A stretch of DNA of 64,000 bases from Xanthoparmelia taractica (GCA_033085395.1 MU853194.1:6749-70748), one strand, 5' to 3'. Numbered from the stretch's first letter, positions 49,991 to 62,680 are shown. Notes: generated from the sequence alone by a model not told the origin. Translations and numbers: made by a program.

Positions 49991-51214
49991 GAAGGTGGAC
50001 TGACAAAGGGCTGCTAGCTGAATTGTGGAAGAAGACGTGAAGGTAGAAGAAAGGGAGGTGAAGTTGGAATATGTTGGAATGAGAGCAGAGCAGGAGTGGC
50101 TGTTGAGAAGATGATGAAACGGTCCTTGTGGATGGTGCGTCACATCAGAGAACACATGAGTGGTAGTGGTTGGTGGTGTGGAGGGGGCAATTTTTTTGAT
50201 TAATATTTTTCACAGAAAAACGCCATCCCTCAAAAATTGAAAAGCTTGCTTCAGCCTTTAGTTCGAGGAATGGATCCAAATAAAGTAGCAGGAAGTTTAC
50301 CTATGCCCGAAACATGGATAAAATGGATTAATTCAATGGGACTGCCGCTCTCTTTTTCTCACACCTCGTAGATCTCAGGAGGCATGCCCCCGAATCCAAG
50401 ATGACAGAGCTGGAATAATCCCCTATCTGGAAATGAATAATAACACCATTCCCTGATTTGTTCTGACACGGCACGGCAAGTAATCCTCGGTCGACCAACT
50501 ACCGAAGCCAGGACTAATGGTTACTTAGTTTCCCTAACTTTGCTTCCTTCAATCTTAAAAGAAGAAGGAGGAGGCTGAGAGCCGTTCGATTAAACGTATG
50601 CATGGACATGTGTGGCGAAGACTGAATAGTCATGTCACGAGCGTTTGAAATACTCATTGACCGCAAGTACACGTCTGAGAGGGACGTCGTGGTGGTGGTG
50701 GTTGTGGTGGTGATGATGATGATGACGATGATGATGACGATGATGATGTTGATAAGTTATACGTCATACTGCGCACTGCTTAAAAATATAATCTGCTTGG
50801 ACACCAAAGAACCCGGAAGCCCAGCGAGTACTTCGTAATATCATGTAATTGTGGCATGGGAATTTTAAAAATAAGGTAGCTTACATACCATGGAAGGTCT
50901 AGGCCTCCACAAATTGGGGTTAACGCATGCCTTAATTCCACTAGCACCACCTACATGCTCGCCACCTCAACTAACGCCAATGGTGCTACTTTATTCAGCC
51001 TAGAAGGACTTCTACAGCAACGTCTTTCTCTTCTCACCTGGTACAAACCGAGTCTAGCCACCATGGAACCATCTACACCCCGTATCAGTGTTTACTTTGA
51101 AAAGATACGTGGAGATCGAAGCATCTGGCTAAATGAAATGTGCCAGTCACTATTCCGTCTGATATACATTCACCATGGAGGCTTGAGTTCTGTACAGCCC
51201 CAACAGATGACCCC
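49991..51214. other. Aquaporin upstream region and RhoGEF 3' flank
   Basis: A 1.2-kb spacer between two minus-strand genes. It includes a trinucleotide array at 50,688-50,752 (GTG then ATG/ACG units). Only short frames, one being the translation of that array. No gene recognised. Confidence 0.6.
50688..50752. repeat. (GTG)n-(ATG/ACG)n trinucleotide repeat
   Basis: About 65 bp of imperfect trinucleotide repeats, first GTG units then ATG with ACG interruptions, about 0.7 kb upstream of the aquaporin start. Translated it gives runs of Val and Met, clearly not a protein. Confidence 0.9.
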
Positions 51215-54200
51215 TTAGTATCTGAGTTTCCCAACAATTGAAAACGTGTATGCCGTCTCCGCTTCACTTTTCATCTTGTGCAAAAGTCAGTGCGACGTCT
51301 TCGATAAAATCTCAATTGGAAACGTACCTGTATCATGTAGACCGTGGCCCTGCCACCTCCCACCCCACCAACAGCGCCTACAACGCCGACCTCTCCATTC
51401 GGTCCGATCACATCCTCCCATACGCTCAGTGCAATACCGGTCCTTGCTACCCTCTCGAAACAGCTCTCTCCCAGCTGTACATCTAGCAAAACCTCTCCTT
51501 TCGTCTTGCCGTGCACTAGAATCCTCTTCTCATTAAGGCCTTGCTGCGCACTACTCATCGGTCTGCACTCAGGCCCGACGTTGCTTCTGTCGGGCCTCAT
51601 GATTGTCAGCCGTGCAGAGCCCATGTCACGCCATTTGGATGCAGTCTCGCGAATATAAAGGCGGATCTTGGCGTTGCTCAGACCGATGGGCGCCTCCTTC
51701 CCCTCGGTGGTCATCCCTGGAGGGACGGGGGAGTTGGTGCCACTACCACTGGAATTGTCAGAGCTCGTATAGATACTGCCTTCGCGGGATGTAATGGTGC
51801 TGCGTGAGATGTTGAACATGCTGTTGCCCCTGCCAAAGCGTTTGAGGGCCGAAAACGCGCTCGACATGCTGCCTATGCTGCTGTCGCTGGGTGCAATGCT
51901 AGGTGTTGGGGCGCTACTAGCACGATAACTGGAAGAGCGACCCCAACCACCAAACCAGCTAGACCTTGAACCCCCAACACTGGTGCTAGCTCGTCGATTC
52001 GAAAGAGGGTTGCTAGAGCCGTAGGGGCCTCTTGCATTTTGGAGGGCGATGAAAGTGGGATTGTTGATGCGTGAATGATTGATCAATGCATAAAGTGCTT
52101 CACATTCTTCTGGGTTGCGAGAGCGAAACATGATGTTATTGCCTGAAGTGATCTGAGAATTAGGCGTTGAAGGCGAACGGATAGAAATATCAAGGGCAGT
52201 ACCACGGCGAAGGGGAACTAAAGGAGTCAGCTCTAAGCCAACCAGAGGACGGTCTCCCCGGACTTCATCATTCTGACTCGTCAACTTAGATGCGAGGTCC
52301 GAAAAAGCATCCATGTCGACAACAGGAGTGGATGAAGAAATCGGTACGTCTTTCGAGTGAGCAGCAGACATTGCGTATGCCTCAATCAGCCCAGGCGTGA
52401 TTACGATGCTGCACTCATCCGGATGTAGACTTTGCCAGGAGCCTGCGTCCGACCACGAAAATATTGATGCGATGGTCTTTGAGGCTTTTGACGGTTGAGG
52501 GGGTACCGTCTTGTAGGGGGCTTGAGACGCTGATTCCGAGGGCTTGATAGTGCCGTTTGGGGTTGAATGCAAGGATGTCCTCGGAAAGATCTTGGGGGAT
52601 GAGAGGCTTTCCAAAGGCCCGAGAGGCATCAAGGGGGTTGGAGCATCGCCCTCCCCCAAATCTTCGTCCGAGGACGAGTCTGACACCGACGTAGCTTCAT
52701 TGTGCTCCACGGTAGAAGTATCCGACTCAGAAGCACTTTCGGATGCCGTTGACGGCTCATATTCATGCTTCAATGGTGATGATGAGCGTCTCGGCTTGAG
52801 TTGACCCGTGGCAATGACTGGTGTCTTTTCTTCGTTCCACTTCGGCAAATTGGGCACTGACACTGGTGATGGAGAGGATGCTTGCGATGGAGAGGATGCT
52901 TGCGGGACGTTGGCTTCCGAACGTACAGGACGCTTCTTGGCTAGTGCGGAAGGGGAGACAAGCTCCTGCGAGACAGAAGGAGTAGGCCATTGCGACTCTT
53001 CCTCCGGTTGGAGTATGGGTGTTGCGGGTGGGCTGCTCTTGCGTGCCTTCGGAATATATGGAAGCTCCGTCGAAGGTACTGGTGACCGTGATCGATGATA
53101 AGATGGCCGAGCAGTTTCCTTCTGGCGATTGGTTCCCGATCCATGGCTGAGACTTGCGTTTTCTTCATTCGGGTCGGGCGACGCAGGACCTATGTCAGTG
53201 TATCTCTTCTGCACATGCGCTATCGGCGTATGAGCGGTAGCGGCGCGTGGAGATGGTGTTTGAGACCTGATACCACAGTGGGTCGCATCCGTTGACTCTG
53301 GACTGTATGGTGAGCTCTTGCCATGCCTCGATTGCCTCTTAGCTCTGGCGCGTTTGAGTCCAACGGAGCTGCTAGTACAGCTTAAGCCCAGCGCTTCCTT
53401 GAAGCTTCGCGGTGTATGATCCGGCTCAGAGGCTACTGTGTCACACTCTCGGTTTTGACTAGGAAGCGAACGAAGATCGTTAACTTGGTCTACATAGCTG
53501 TTGAAAGATCTTGACGGCGTGCTTGGAAGAACGCTGTGGGACTGGTTTCGCAACTTTGCTGTTTCTCTTGATGACGGCGCGATAGGTACTCCGGAAGGTA
53601 GTGGGTCTATCCAAGTCTTGGAAACGTTGTTTCCCCGTTCGCCAATGGGAATCTCGACTTCTCTTGGGCTCGGCGTCCTGTTCTTACTGGGCGTGCTGGA
53701 GGTGATGAAAGGCTTAAGGCCTGGTGCATTGGATTCGGACTTCGTCGGCTGATGTCGGCTGAGGAAACTCTGAGATCGCATGACCTTTGGAGGGACAGGT
53801 GTCAAGCCAAGCATGTTGACCCACTCAAAGCCTGCCTGTTCGTCTTCAGATCTCAGCGAAAACAGTTCCTGCCACTCTAAGCCACTATCACTATGTCCCC
53901 TAATCATGACTACTATTTCGCCTTTTAAGTCTCCATTCCGAGCCGACACACGATTGAATGGGACGGGTGGGAACAGCAGCCAGCGACCGGTTCTGTCGAC
54001 CTCACAGATGAATAAATCGCCACTACCGCCACCATCAGAAGCTTCGTCACGAATGATAAGCTCGGCGTGACAGTCCATTCGTTGTCCACTTGAGTGCTGA
54101 AGAGCGAGGTTGAAATGGTCTCTAGCTCGAACACGGTAGGTTCTATCAATGGCAATCCCCATCAATGGGGCAAGAGTTTTTGGGTCTCGAACCCGGGTGG

Positions 54201-56709
54201 GATCAATGTTAGAAGCCGCCTCATCTTCCAGCCGCGCACGTTCTTCATTTGAGCGTTGCCTAGCCTCGTCGACAAGCTTCTGATATTTAGTAGCCAGCAA
54301 CTCTGCTTCTGCCGAAGGTTTGATGAAGTTTATGCCCTTCATGGTTTTTGCCAGGTACTTGAGCCTGACCAGTGGTCGCTTCAGAAGGAATGCAACATCA
54401 ACTCTCTCGCCATCTCCGTTGACCACATCCCCTTCCTCATTTCTTGGCAAGCCATCATCGAGTCCTCCAGGCTTCGAAACACGTGAGCCGGACACTGTGG
54501 AGGGATCCTCCGAAGCAGGTGCGAGGTTGACCACCACATCTTGGAAGCCCATGCGCCAAGCCTTCAAGTACTCTGCATAGACTCTCTGTGCTCCATGTGC
54601 CCAAGTGAGTAAAGCAGCAAGGTCTCCCTGAGGGATGCGTCTGTGCAATGTTTTTAAACGCTCGAGCGCGATACCCATGTCTATAATTGGCCTCGTGAAA
54701 TTCGGGTCGTCGTGAGCATAGGCTGAGGTACTAAAGAGGCCCGCTGCAACAGTAGAATCTGACTTTGAAAGAACACACGTCAATAAGACGGGAATAACGC
54801 CATCGACCAAAGTACGCAGCTCACGCATGTACTTGCTTTCATCGGCAGCTAGCTCTTGCATCAAGTCCCCAATAGTTGCAGTGGCAAGTCGACTTCGATT
54901 TGTGCGGATGCTTCGAGCTGATTGGACGCTTCTGCTTCCTGTCTTTGGTAATGATAAGACAGATATGAGATCAGCATGCTTGGTGAGGCGACTGTTCTTT
55001 CGCTTCAAACAGTCTAGATCAAAGTGATCCCTTGGCTCGTTGTCATCTGGGTCTTCGTTGGTAGGAGGTCGATGAGCTGTACGCCCGGAACACTCGGACA
55101 CTGAAGGCAATGCAGCATCTTGCCTAGTATTGAAGGTCTCAACAGAGGCAATGGTAGAAAGACGGTGCTTTCCTGTTGAAGGAAAAGGACGCCTGAAGTT
55201 GATTCCAGGAGGCCTAAGAGGATTGTTGGGGTCCGGTCCTTCCACGGAGGATACAGTATGACTGGATGATAGCGCCGACTCGGCATCGTCTTCTTTGCTA
55301 GGTTCTTTTGAAGTAAACGACTTTCGTCGGTCACCGACTGGTGAGGACATAACTTTTCTTGCGGAGCGCCTTTTGAGTGAGGACGGCGACGTCTTTTTCG
55401 CCTCTTGGACAAGGTCTACAAATTTTGACGCAGATGTGATTTCTTTGCCTGAGCCCGATAGCGCAGATCCGGAGTCAAAGTCGGCTGGAAACGGGTTTTC
55501 TTCGTAGATAGCTGAACTTGGAATCCTATTCCGCCTCTTGCTTCCACGAGCAGCTCTTCTCTTGCCTTCCTTTGTGTCCAATGTTTCCCATACCCTGTTG
55601 CAGTCACCTCTCACTTTCTCTTGTGGTATCGCACCTTTCTTCTTGGTAGATGGGTTTAGAGGCGGGATGACTTCGAGTGGAGGCTCATCTGCGTCAAGAA
55701 AAGGGTCTGGAGTTTCGTCCAACCAAGCTTCAATGCTTGGAATTCTTGGGGTAGCTATTGGCTCCGGTAACTGCTTTATGAAGCGTTTCCTGGAGTCACC
55801 AAAAACTTGGCTCAGGATATTGCCTTTCTGCGTTCGGACGCTGCTTCTGAAATCCGAAGTTGCGCTTGCTGTAGAACGAGTAGACTCGTCTCGACAATCT
55901 GTACGATCTGCTTTCTGACTGTTCGACCCGTGTCTACGGGATCCCTCTTTTGCACCGGATGAGCTGAGTTGCAACGACGCTTCCGGGGTTGAGCCTTTTC
56001 CTCGTCCGGCTGTTTCAGAAGCAGGACTAGCTGTAGCAGCTTCAATGTCACTCTCAGTTCCCTTTTCGCTGTTTGAAAGCTCCCTTTGCCGTCGCTGGTG
56101 CTGTCTTGATTGCCTCCGCGACCCAGGTGGTGTCACGTAGACCCTAATACCACCGTCGCCATCACAAAACCCCCTCTTGGGCGTTTTAGCGTTCTGTGCT
56201 CTTTTCAGCCTCTCCGGTGTTTTAAGCTCCGGCGGTACGGACGTCGGAGATGTGTTTTCCGTGACCTTGGATGATGCTGTGGTCTTTGGTGGATTTCTCG
56301 TCCTCCGCCAATGCCCATCACTTACCACGCGCTTTGATGGAGCGCTTCTACTCTGATTTCTGTCTTTCTTATCCACATCTGTTTTAGCAGACCGTTGGTT
56401 ACTTTTGCTTGGCGTAATGTAGTCATGGCTGTCTTTCTCTGCCAGTGACGGTGTTCTGGGCATCGGGTTCTTTTTCGGCGTCCTGCTCTTTGTAGTAGGT
56501 TTCTCCAGTGGCTGACTTTCTTCCACTCTGATATCATCTGCCGTTACCACGCCTCCACCTTGTGCCTGCCATTGCCGGACTCGGTCTCGTACCGACCTAG
56601 TATCATAGACTCCCAGCGATTTGCCGACGTCAACCGTCGTTGTTTCAGAGGGCATAATGCTATCGTCGCGGCATGAGAGAAATCGGCTTGGTGAAGAGGG
56701 TAGCGACAT
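51215..56709 (-). CDS. Large RhoGEF-like (DH-PH) protein
   Basis: Probable guanine-nucleotide exchange factor or scaffold for a Rho-type GTPase in polarity. About 1,813 residues from exon 56,709-51,328 plus a 60-nt last exon 51,274-51,215. The 53-nt intron between them has donor GTACGT, branch CACTGAC and acceptor CAAG, and the last 19 residues end AYTFSIVGKLRY. Residues about 1-600 are disordered, basic and Ser/Pro-rich, after the short motif VRDRVRQWQAQGGGVV. About 605-840 is a DH-like helical domain (LMQELAADESKYMRELRTL... to LLKRPLVRLKYLAKTMKG). About 845-975 fits a PH-like domain (CEVDRTGRWLLFPPVPFNRV, EWVNMLGL). A Ser/Pro/acidic linker and two conserved-looking modules (about 1,410-1,560 and 1,670-1,813) follow. 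ATG 56,709 (MSLPSSPSRF) is the first in frame. The exact subfamily was not recognised. Confidence 0.82.
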
Positions 56710-57296
56710 TTGATTGTATATGAGAGTCAATTGACATTTTCAGGATTACGATCTGCGCAAATAGAGGCTTCCGTCAAGTCTGGAGGGAGAACAGGGTATT
56801 GATGATGTTGCACGCGTTCTGTTTATGGACCTTTGGAAGAATGTTGAGTGAAGCTTTGGTCTACGCTGTCGTTCAAATTGAATGTGTCGAATGCGTTCGA
56901 GTTTCCGTAGCAACGGCCCGAAAAACAATGCGCCACACCTCGCCTAATAAAGCTTTTGTTTACAATACTGGGTGTACGATACTCTGCTCTTTCAAAGCAA
57001 TGACAGCAGCGAAGGTCTGAGAATCTCCACAACCGGGAGCCTACCGCTCTGCAACATGACTGATGTTTGGAAAGACTTCACACTTGTTGCTCTTTATTTC
57101 TTAGGTACCAAAGTAATCTGCCAGTGGTCACTAGTAAGCAGCATGCGAATCACCGAGACCACTTCTGTTCTATGGTAGAGAGAAAACACTTGCGCCAAGC
57201 TATGTAGTCAACACTACGGTACAAGCAGAGTGAGATTTTCAAGTCATGGGTCTACTGAAGACGCATGTTTGTAGGACAGAGTCGACGTGCCATATC
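56710..57296. other. Intergenic between EBP-like gene and RhoGEF-like gene
   Basis: 587-bp tandem spacer containing the presumed promoter of the RhoGEF-like gene and the 3' flank of the EBP-like gene. No additional gene recognised. Confidence 0.6.
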
Positions 57297-58275
57297 TCAG
57301 TTCGATTTCTTGAGGTGGCCATTGCGCTGTGCCGTTCTAGTCTGCTGGTCCATCACTTTGAACGCCTCTGCGCTTTTAGAGATACTGCTGTAAAGCAATA
57401 CTATAGACACTTTTTAGTGGTTTTTCTTTCGACTCCCATTCTTGGATATTAGCACTTACTACCCGGTATCACAATCCAGATGAAGTTCATGAAGAAATAA
57501 TACCCCCAGAAGTAATACGCTTCCGGGCGACAGTATGTCAGACCCTTGACGTAATGATCAAACATGCTTGTAGCATAGTAAAGAATGTCTCCATATATCT
57601 GGCCTAACGAAACCAATGCTTGTAGAGGGTGACGGAGGGGATGCTCATTGGTGATAAGCAAGGCAACGGTAAATGACATGGGGCCCCAAAAGACCTAAGT
57701 TGACATTGTCAGCCTTCGCATGTTCAGCTTGGAGGATCGACGGTTAATCCAGAGCGTACCGCCGTGACGGTCTCCATACACAGGACGAATGCTTCAGAAG
57801 TCAGATATCTCGAGTCCGAGAAAGAATACTCTTTCCACAATTGCCCGAACAGATCTTGCTTGCCAGGCATGCTGGCATGGTTGAAGGCAAAGTATCCTGT
57901 CCTTTTTTTCAGCGTTGGCACGCGTACGATGGTTTGACGTTCTTACCCTCGAAGAAAAGATGTATGGTCCCAGCTAAGACGCCAGAGTATCAGCAAGGTG
58001 CACTTCACAAGCCTACGGGTCGTTTATGCGCTTGCGCACGTACTTAAAACAAACCACAGTATAGTTGCTTTGTCCCGCGAAGGCAGACCAGGATTATGAC
58101 TCCGGACCAAGGCGAGAGTAGCGCTCAGTATCACAAGCCATCCTCCTGCGAATATGCTCAAAAGAGTCGTTACAGACCATTGATTGGCTAGATAACCCAC
58201 GATATCTGCTTCGAGCGGGTAAAAGGGATGGATAGCTTGAGGTAGGCTTGTGGAATTAAGGAGGTAATCTGCCAT
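57297..58275 (-). CDS. EXPERA/EBP sterol-isomerase-like membrane protein
   Basis: Emopamil-binding-protein family, whose characterised members shift the C8 double bond of sterols in the ER membrane. Fungi usually do this step with the unrelated Erg2, so a role in ergosterol synthesis is not assured. Five exons, 58,275-58,044; 57,973-57,947; 57,896-57,760; 57,694-57,460; 57,400-57,297, give about 244 residues. Introns are 50-70 nt and exon 2 is only 27 nt. Helix 1 follows LANQWSVTTLL. The family block HLFFEGYFAFNH spans the microexon, then WKEYSFSDSRYLTS and CMETVTAVFWGP with the expected acidic residues. The last helices are YYFWGYYFFMNFIWIVIPG and a basic tail ends KKSN. ATG 58,275 lies in a good context. 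Divergent from the sulfotransferase-like gene. Confidence 0.9.
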
Positions 58276-58964
58276 TATGGTTGGGTGGATGGAATTGGCA
58301 TATATTTGTAGAGACGAGATGGCAGATGGGTACCGGGTGTAGGAAGTTGGAGTTGGAAGCGAGAAGGGAGCATATGGTTTGTAGGCTACAGCTGCGGTTA
58401 TTGAAATGCAGAAATGAGCTTGACGTAGTGGTGGATCTGGTGCGTTTTTGAAAGCGAGTTGAAGGCTCTACAACTGGTTTTTGGACCCTTTAGCAACGCA
58501 AGCTACGAGTAATGTGGCTTGTACGGGTAGTAATTACCTTAATGTACGGTACGCCGTATTATTTAGTAGCAGCATTAGTGAAAGCATTCGTCTGTAAATC
58601 ATGAAAATCACGAAAATCACGAAAATCACGCCACTTGGGGTCATTCTTATCTTGCGTGCCTATGATGGATGCTATTGGTCATTCCTAGGTAGGGAAGCTT
58701 CTTCTTTCTCGTCGTCTCTTTCTTCTTCTACATTTGATTCGTTCTCCTAATTCCTCTTTTTCATCATAGAAGCATATCACCGGTCCATCCATCCAACCTT
58801 TTAAGTCTAAGAACTTTTTCTTTCTTTCTTTCTTTCCTTCTTTCTCTCTTTCTTTCAAGCAAACTCTGCAAACTGCCATATCATTGAGCAACAGTATCCT
58901 TGTAAAAGGTCTCTGCAAAGTGTTGGCTCGAGTGTCATTGATTCTATCATTGTCTATCTCAAAC
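58276..58964. promoter_or_regulatory. Bidirectional promoter EBP-like / sulfotransferase-like
   Basis: 689-bp head-to-head spacer. Towards the plus-strand gene it carries a CT-rich TTTC microsatellite (about 58,815-58,856), a common feature just upstream of transcription starts in filamentous fungi. A 9-bp tandem repeat lies at 58,603-58,629. Confidence 0.6.
58603..58629. repeat. Three tandem copies of GAAAATCAC
   Basis: Perfect 9-bp direct repeats at 58,603, 58,612 and 58,621, in the middle of the divergent promoter. They could be clustered factor-binding sites; no known motif was recognised. Confidence 0.85.
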
Positions 58965-60600
58965 ATGTCGGACAGACCCATTTTCGTTGCTACTCATCCA
59001 CGTTCATGCTCGACTGCGTTCGAAAGAGTAACTGAGGACTCTCTCCAATGCCGACCTCGAAGCTTATCTGATTGCAGGTTTTCATGACTCGACGCGACAC
59101 CCTCAAATGCATTCACGAGCCGTTTGGTGATGCATTTTATTATGGTCCCGAGAGGTTGAGTTCGAGATACGAAAATGATGAGAAGGCCAGGCTTGACAGT
59201 GGCTTTGCTGAGTCGACCTTTCGCTCAGTCCTGGATAAGATTGAGGAAGAGGGTGCTGAGGTCCGGATTACCCCTTTTAGCGTGACCTCGTCTCCTGCAA
59301 CACCCTTCTTCGTTGCACAGCATTGCCAGTAAAGTGGAATTTTCGTGCTGCAATCCTTGAAGTCTTCGTCGATCCTCCTATGCTTGACATTCATGCCTCA
59401 GCACCTGTCCTCGCTGCCTACCTCTTGGGATACATTCCTCGTCTGGCATAACTCTGGACCGGGTTTTCTTCAAGTGATACAATGACATTCCTCTTTCGAA
59501 GTATGCCTCCTTCCTGTCTCAAGATATGACTAGGTGCGACAAGGACTCACGTTCAGGGCACTCGAATCGGACAATCTCGTTCTGCGACCTTATGAAACTA
59601 CATACTTGCTCCTAGATCCAAGTTGTGTGATTGTGCAAATTTAAGGCTTTTCGGCTGTAGTATACTTACCCTACAACAGGGGAAGCGCATCTTCATCAAG
59701 GATATTATCCATTATCTCGTCCCCCCGAATGGTGCAACACCGTCAATCGCTCCTTCTCTGGCCAGAAAGGAGCGAGGCATTGGTACGTTCGAACTTCGCT
59801 CCAGCGGTGCGGCCGACAATGCGAAGCTTGCTCCGGAGACCTACGCTACTGAATCTGGAAATCCAACGGTAATTCCAAGCGACATACTAGGCCAATTCCA
59901 TTTCACCTTCCTCATCCGCCATCCGCGCTACAGCATCCCCTCTTACTATCGTTGCACTGTCCCGCCACTTGATCGAGTCACTGGCTTCTATAATTTCCTT
60001 CCTTCCGAGGCCGGTTATGACGAGCTTCGACGCGTCTTTGACTATTTGCAGGTTGTCGGTCAAGTGGGCACTAGGATTGGATCTCAGGATACTCGCGTGA
60101 AAGAAAGCACTAAGGGTAGTGCCAACCAAGTGGACATCTGTGTTGTTGATGCAGAAGATCTACTCGATGATCCTGCTGGAATTATTGCAGCTTATTGTAA
60201 AAGCGTGGGAATCGAGTACCACGAGCAGATGCTCACTTGGGACTCGGAGGAGGATCAAAAGCAAGCCAAGCATGCCTTTGCGAAATGGGCTGGCTTTCAT
60301 GAGGATGCTCTGAACAGTTGCGGCCTTGAACCACGTAAACAAGTAAGCAAATCACATCCTCATCTAATAGAAAGATATTCCCATAAACTGAAAGATGCCT
60401 AACCTCCACATCCGTTTTCTTATTCCAATGAAGAGGCTGACTTGTATGGCCGAAAGAAGAAGAAAGTGAAGAGCGACGAAGAAGAAGACTGCGAGTGGCT
60501 CAACAAGTTCGGAGCGGAAGGAGCGAAAGTAATCCGGCAAACAGTCAATGCAAACATCAAGGACTATGAATACCTCAAGCAGTTCGCCTTGACGGCCTGA
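58965..60600 (+). CDS. P-loop sulfotransferase-like protein
   Basis: Member of a widespread fungal family with a sulfotransferase-type P-loop fold; substrate unknown. Four exons, 58,965-59,027; 59,078-59,260; 59,680-60,342; 60,457-60,600, give about 350 residues. The phosphosulfate-binding-loop equivalent is FVATHPRSCSTAFERVFMTR, split by intron 1. KRIFIKDIIHYL opens exon 3. RHPRYSIPSYYRC (near residue 165) resembles the 3'-phosphate-binding segment. VFDYLQ, CVVDAEDLLDDP and WDSEEDQ follow, and the end YEYLKQFALTA is typical. Intron 2 is 419 nt with a weak donor (GTCCGG), far longer than its neighbours, so a missed exon or a different boundary is possible there. Intron 3 (114 nt) has a GCTGAC branch. 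The last exon is acidic and Lys-rich. Confidence 0.8.
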
Positions 60601-61265
60601 AGCATCATCTTGGTTTGAGCCAGATGTTTTCGGTCTTCAACCGAATAACACTGGAAGGCAAAGCTTAAGGCAACATGCTGATATTACATATATACATTAG
60701 CTTGAGCATAGTTCAACGCAAAGAGAGGGGAATTCTCCAATGTCAAAGCAACGATTGACGTCCTGAGGACATGATTGGTAGATGCGCCTGAGGCTCTAGT
60801 AATCTGTATACAAAAGATCGCGACACCTTCATATGCGTTCGCCTGATGTAAAACCACCCAAGGACTGTCTTTTCACAATCGCTTCATTTGTTTTCACAAT
60901 TGCTTCATTGTTGCTAACCCCTTGCTAATAAGCCATGATATGGCTCCAAGATTACTCCGCTCTTCTACTCGACAGGCAATACTAGGCGAAGATATTCAGG
61001 ATCTGGTCAAGCCTAATAAAATTTCAATAGGCTAACCATATGATCTCTTTAGATCTGTACAAGTCTCAGATGCTGGCACGTATTCCCATACCACTCCAAT
61101 GATCGCAGCAAAGGCCTCCAATACCTTTGCGCCACAAATAACTCCCAGGCGATGAAAAATTCAAACCCGAGACCAGCAGACAATGGCAGCAGAGCGCGCC
61201 TCTATAAACCGCATTTGATGGGTATCATGTCCCCCCAACGCCCAATGCATCCAAGACAGATCAGT
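60601..61265. other. Convergent intergenic region
   Basis: 665-bp tail-to-tail spacer between the sulfotransferase-like and GT25-like genes, likely holding both 3' UTRs. No gene or repeat recognised apart from a tandemly repeated CAATYGCTTCATTKTTTTCA-type word near 60,878-60,915. Confidence 0.6.
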
Positions 61266-62680
61266 CTAATCGCTTTTGTCGCTGTTATCGTCAGCCGACT
61301 CTTCCTTTTTCTTCTCCCCTGTCACCCATTCCGATTTCCATCTCGTGGGTCCCTTATCCGCCAATCCAAGATGTGCATTGACCCTGGCGGAGATTTGAAT
61401 TCCGTTACCGGCGACAATCTTCTCCTCTGTGACCTCATGTCCAAAGGAGAGGCCACCTCCCGTATGCTTGATGTTCGTTTTGGACTCTGTCATGCTGATG
61501 ACTTGCGGCCACGTGCCCACGCACCGAGTAGTCCGGTCGTGTTCACAGTGATCCCACAGTTTCAAGTCGATAGGCGAGTTCGCTTCTTTGAACAGCTTAT
61601 CAAATTTGCGAGCTCCTGTCAGACTCATGGCGTAGGAGGTGGTGCAGACGGTTTTGCGGGGTTGAAAGACGATACGTGTACCTGGAGGCCTATGCCCCTC
61701 TGCAGGCCTCTCGCCAAAATTCCATGCATGATCTTCATCAGCTGCAGAGGAGTCATTAAAAGCATAGATACGACCGTTGCCGTCGGCATTAATACCGCAA
61801 TGCCCTATCCACATGAGATCCCATTTGTCTCCGTACGGGCTCAATTCTTTGGAGAAGTCTCGGGGATGTTGAGGGTCCGGGAATGGCCAATCAGCAATCG
61901 CTTTTACTCCATCACCGACTCCAACCATACTGTCTTTGATCCGCATATCCCAATCCACGTCGCTTTCCATGATCAGGGCGGTCGAGATATTCTCATGTAT
62001 CATTCTGCATTGACCGTTAGAAACTCTCCGCCCGACGTGCAGCTACGGTGCAACAACTTACTTTCTCCACGTCCTCACGTGGGACATGAGGCAGCCTAAC
62101 TCCCCTTCCTTTGGCACCCAATTGTTTGTTCCCCACCACTAACAAGCCTATCAATAATGAGGAGACCGCAACAGCACAAGGGTGAAATACCTGAGGCCAA
62201 TCGGATTGGGGTATTTGCCTGTCTCGTATGGCATCAAGTACGGTGAGTGTGAGGTTGGTCGCATTTGCTGCGGCGAGGAGGGGTGTTCTTCGGTCGCCTC
62301 GTTCTGGTAGAGAAAGGACGAATATATTTTGGAACTAAGCTCGTTGTTAGCCACCGGCAGTAGCAAGACAGTACCCCCAATAGACGCACCCCAAGTGTAT
62401 TGTTCCTTATTGAGCTGACCTTGACGACAGGGGCTGGCAACCGGCGGGTGGCAACATGCGAGGAAACATCTCGAATGATATCTTTCCAGAACAAAAGGAA
62501 TAATATAATGGCAAAGGCAATGAAGGCTCTAGGATTCCCCTGAGGTAGGTTGTTCTTGCCTTGAAAGTTGGGTGTTGGAAATCGGATGTGGGGGACGTTG
62601 AGCCGGTAGGAAGGGAACGACTGCAGCGAGCGTACTTTCTGAGGCAGGGTTGCTAGAGTGGATTTGATGTATTGTGACAT
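61266..62680 (-). CDS. Glycosyltransferase family 25-like type II membrane protein
   Basis: Family related to bacterial LPS glycosyltransferases and procollagen galactosyltransferases. The fungal substrate is unknown; a Golgi lumenal location is inferred. Four exons, 62,680-62,420; 62,334-62,191; 62,138-62,062; 62,004-61,266, join in frame to about 406 residues with 52-85-nt introns. A short basic N-tail precedes one membrane segment (AFIAFAIILFLLFW, about residues 51-65). The GT25 core begins at exon 2 with FQNIFVLSLPERGDRRTPLL, then LGCLMSHVRTW, and ALIMESDVDWD, in which the family's acidic motif appears as ESDVDWD. LMWIGHCG, SYAMSLTGARKF and SPIDLKLWDHC follow. The C-terminus is charged (EKKKEESADDNSDKSD). 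Start context CACCATGTC is good. A long frame on the opposite strand is a shadow. Confidence 0.88.

Noticed and set aside
50632..50838. Frame with Val and Met runs
   Set aside because: It is the translation of a trinucleotide repeat.
61152..62099. 315-codon plus-strand frame
   Set aside because: It lies antisense to the GT25-like exons, which have clear family motifs and spliceable structure. The plus frame has no recognisable domain.
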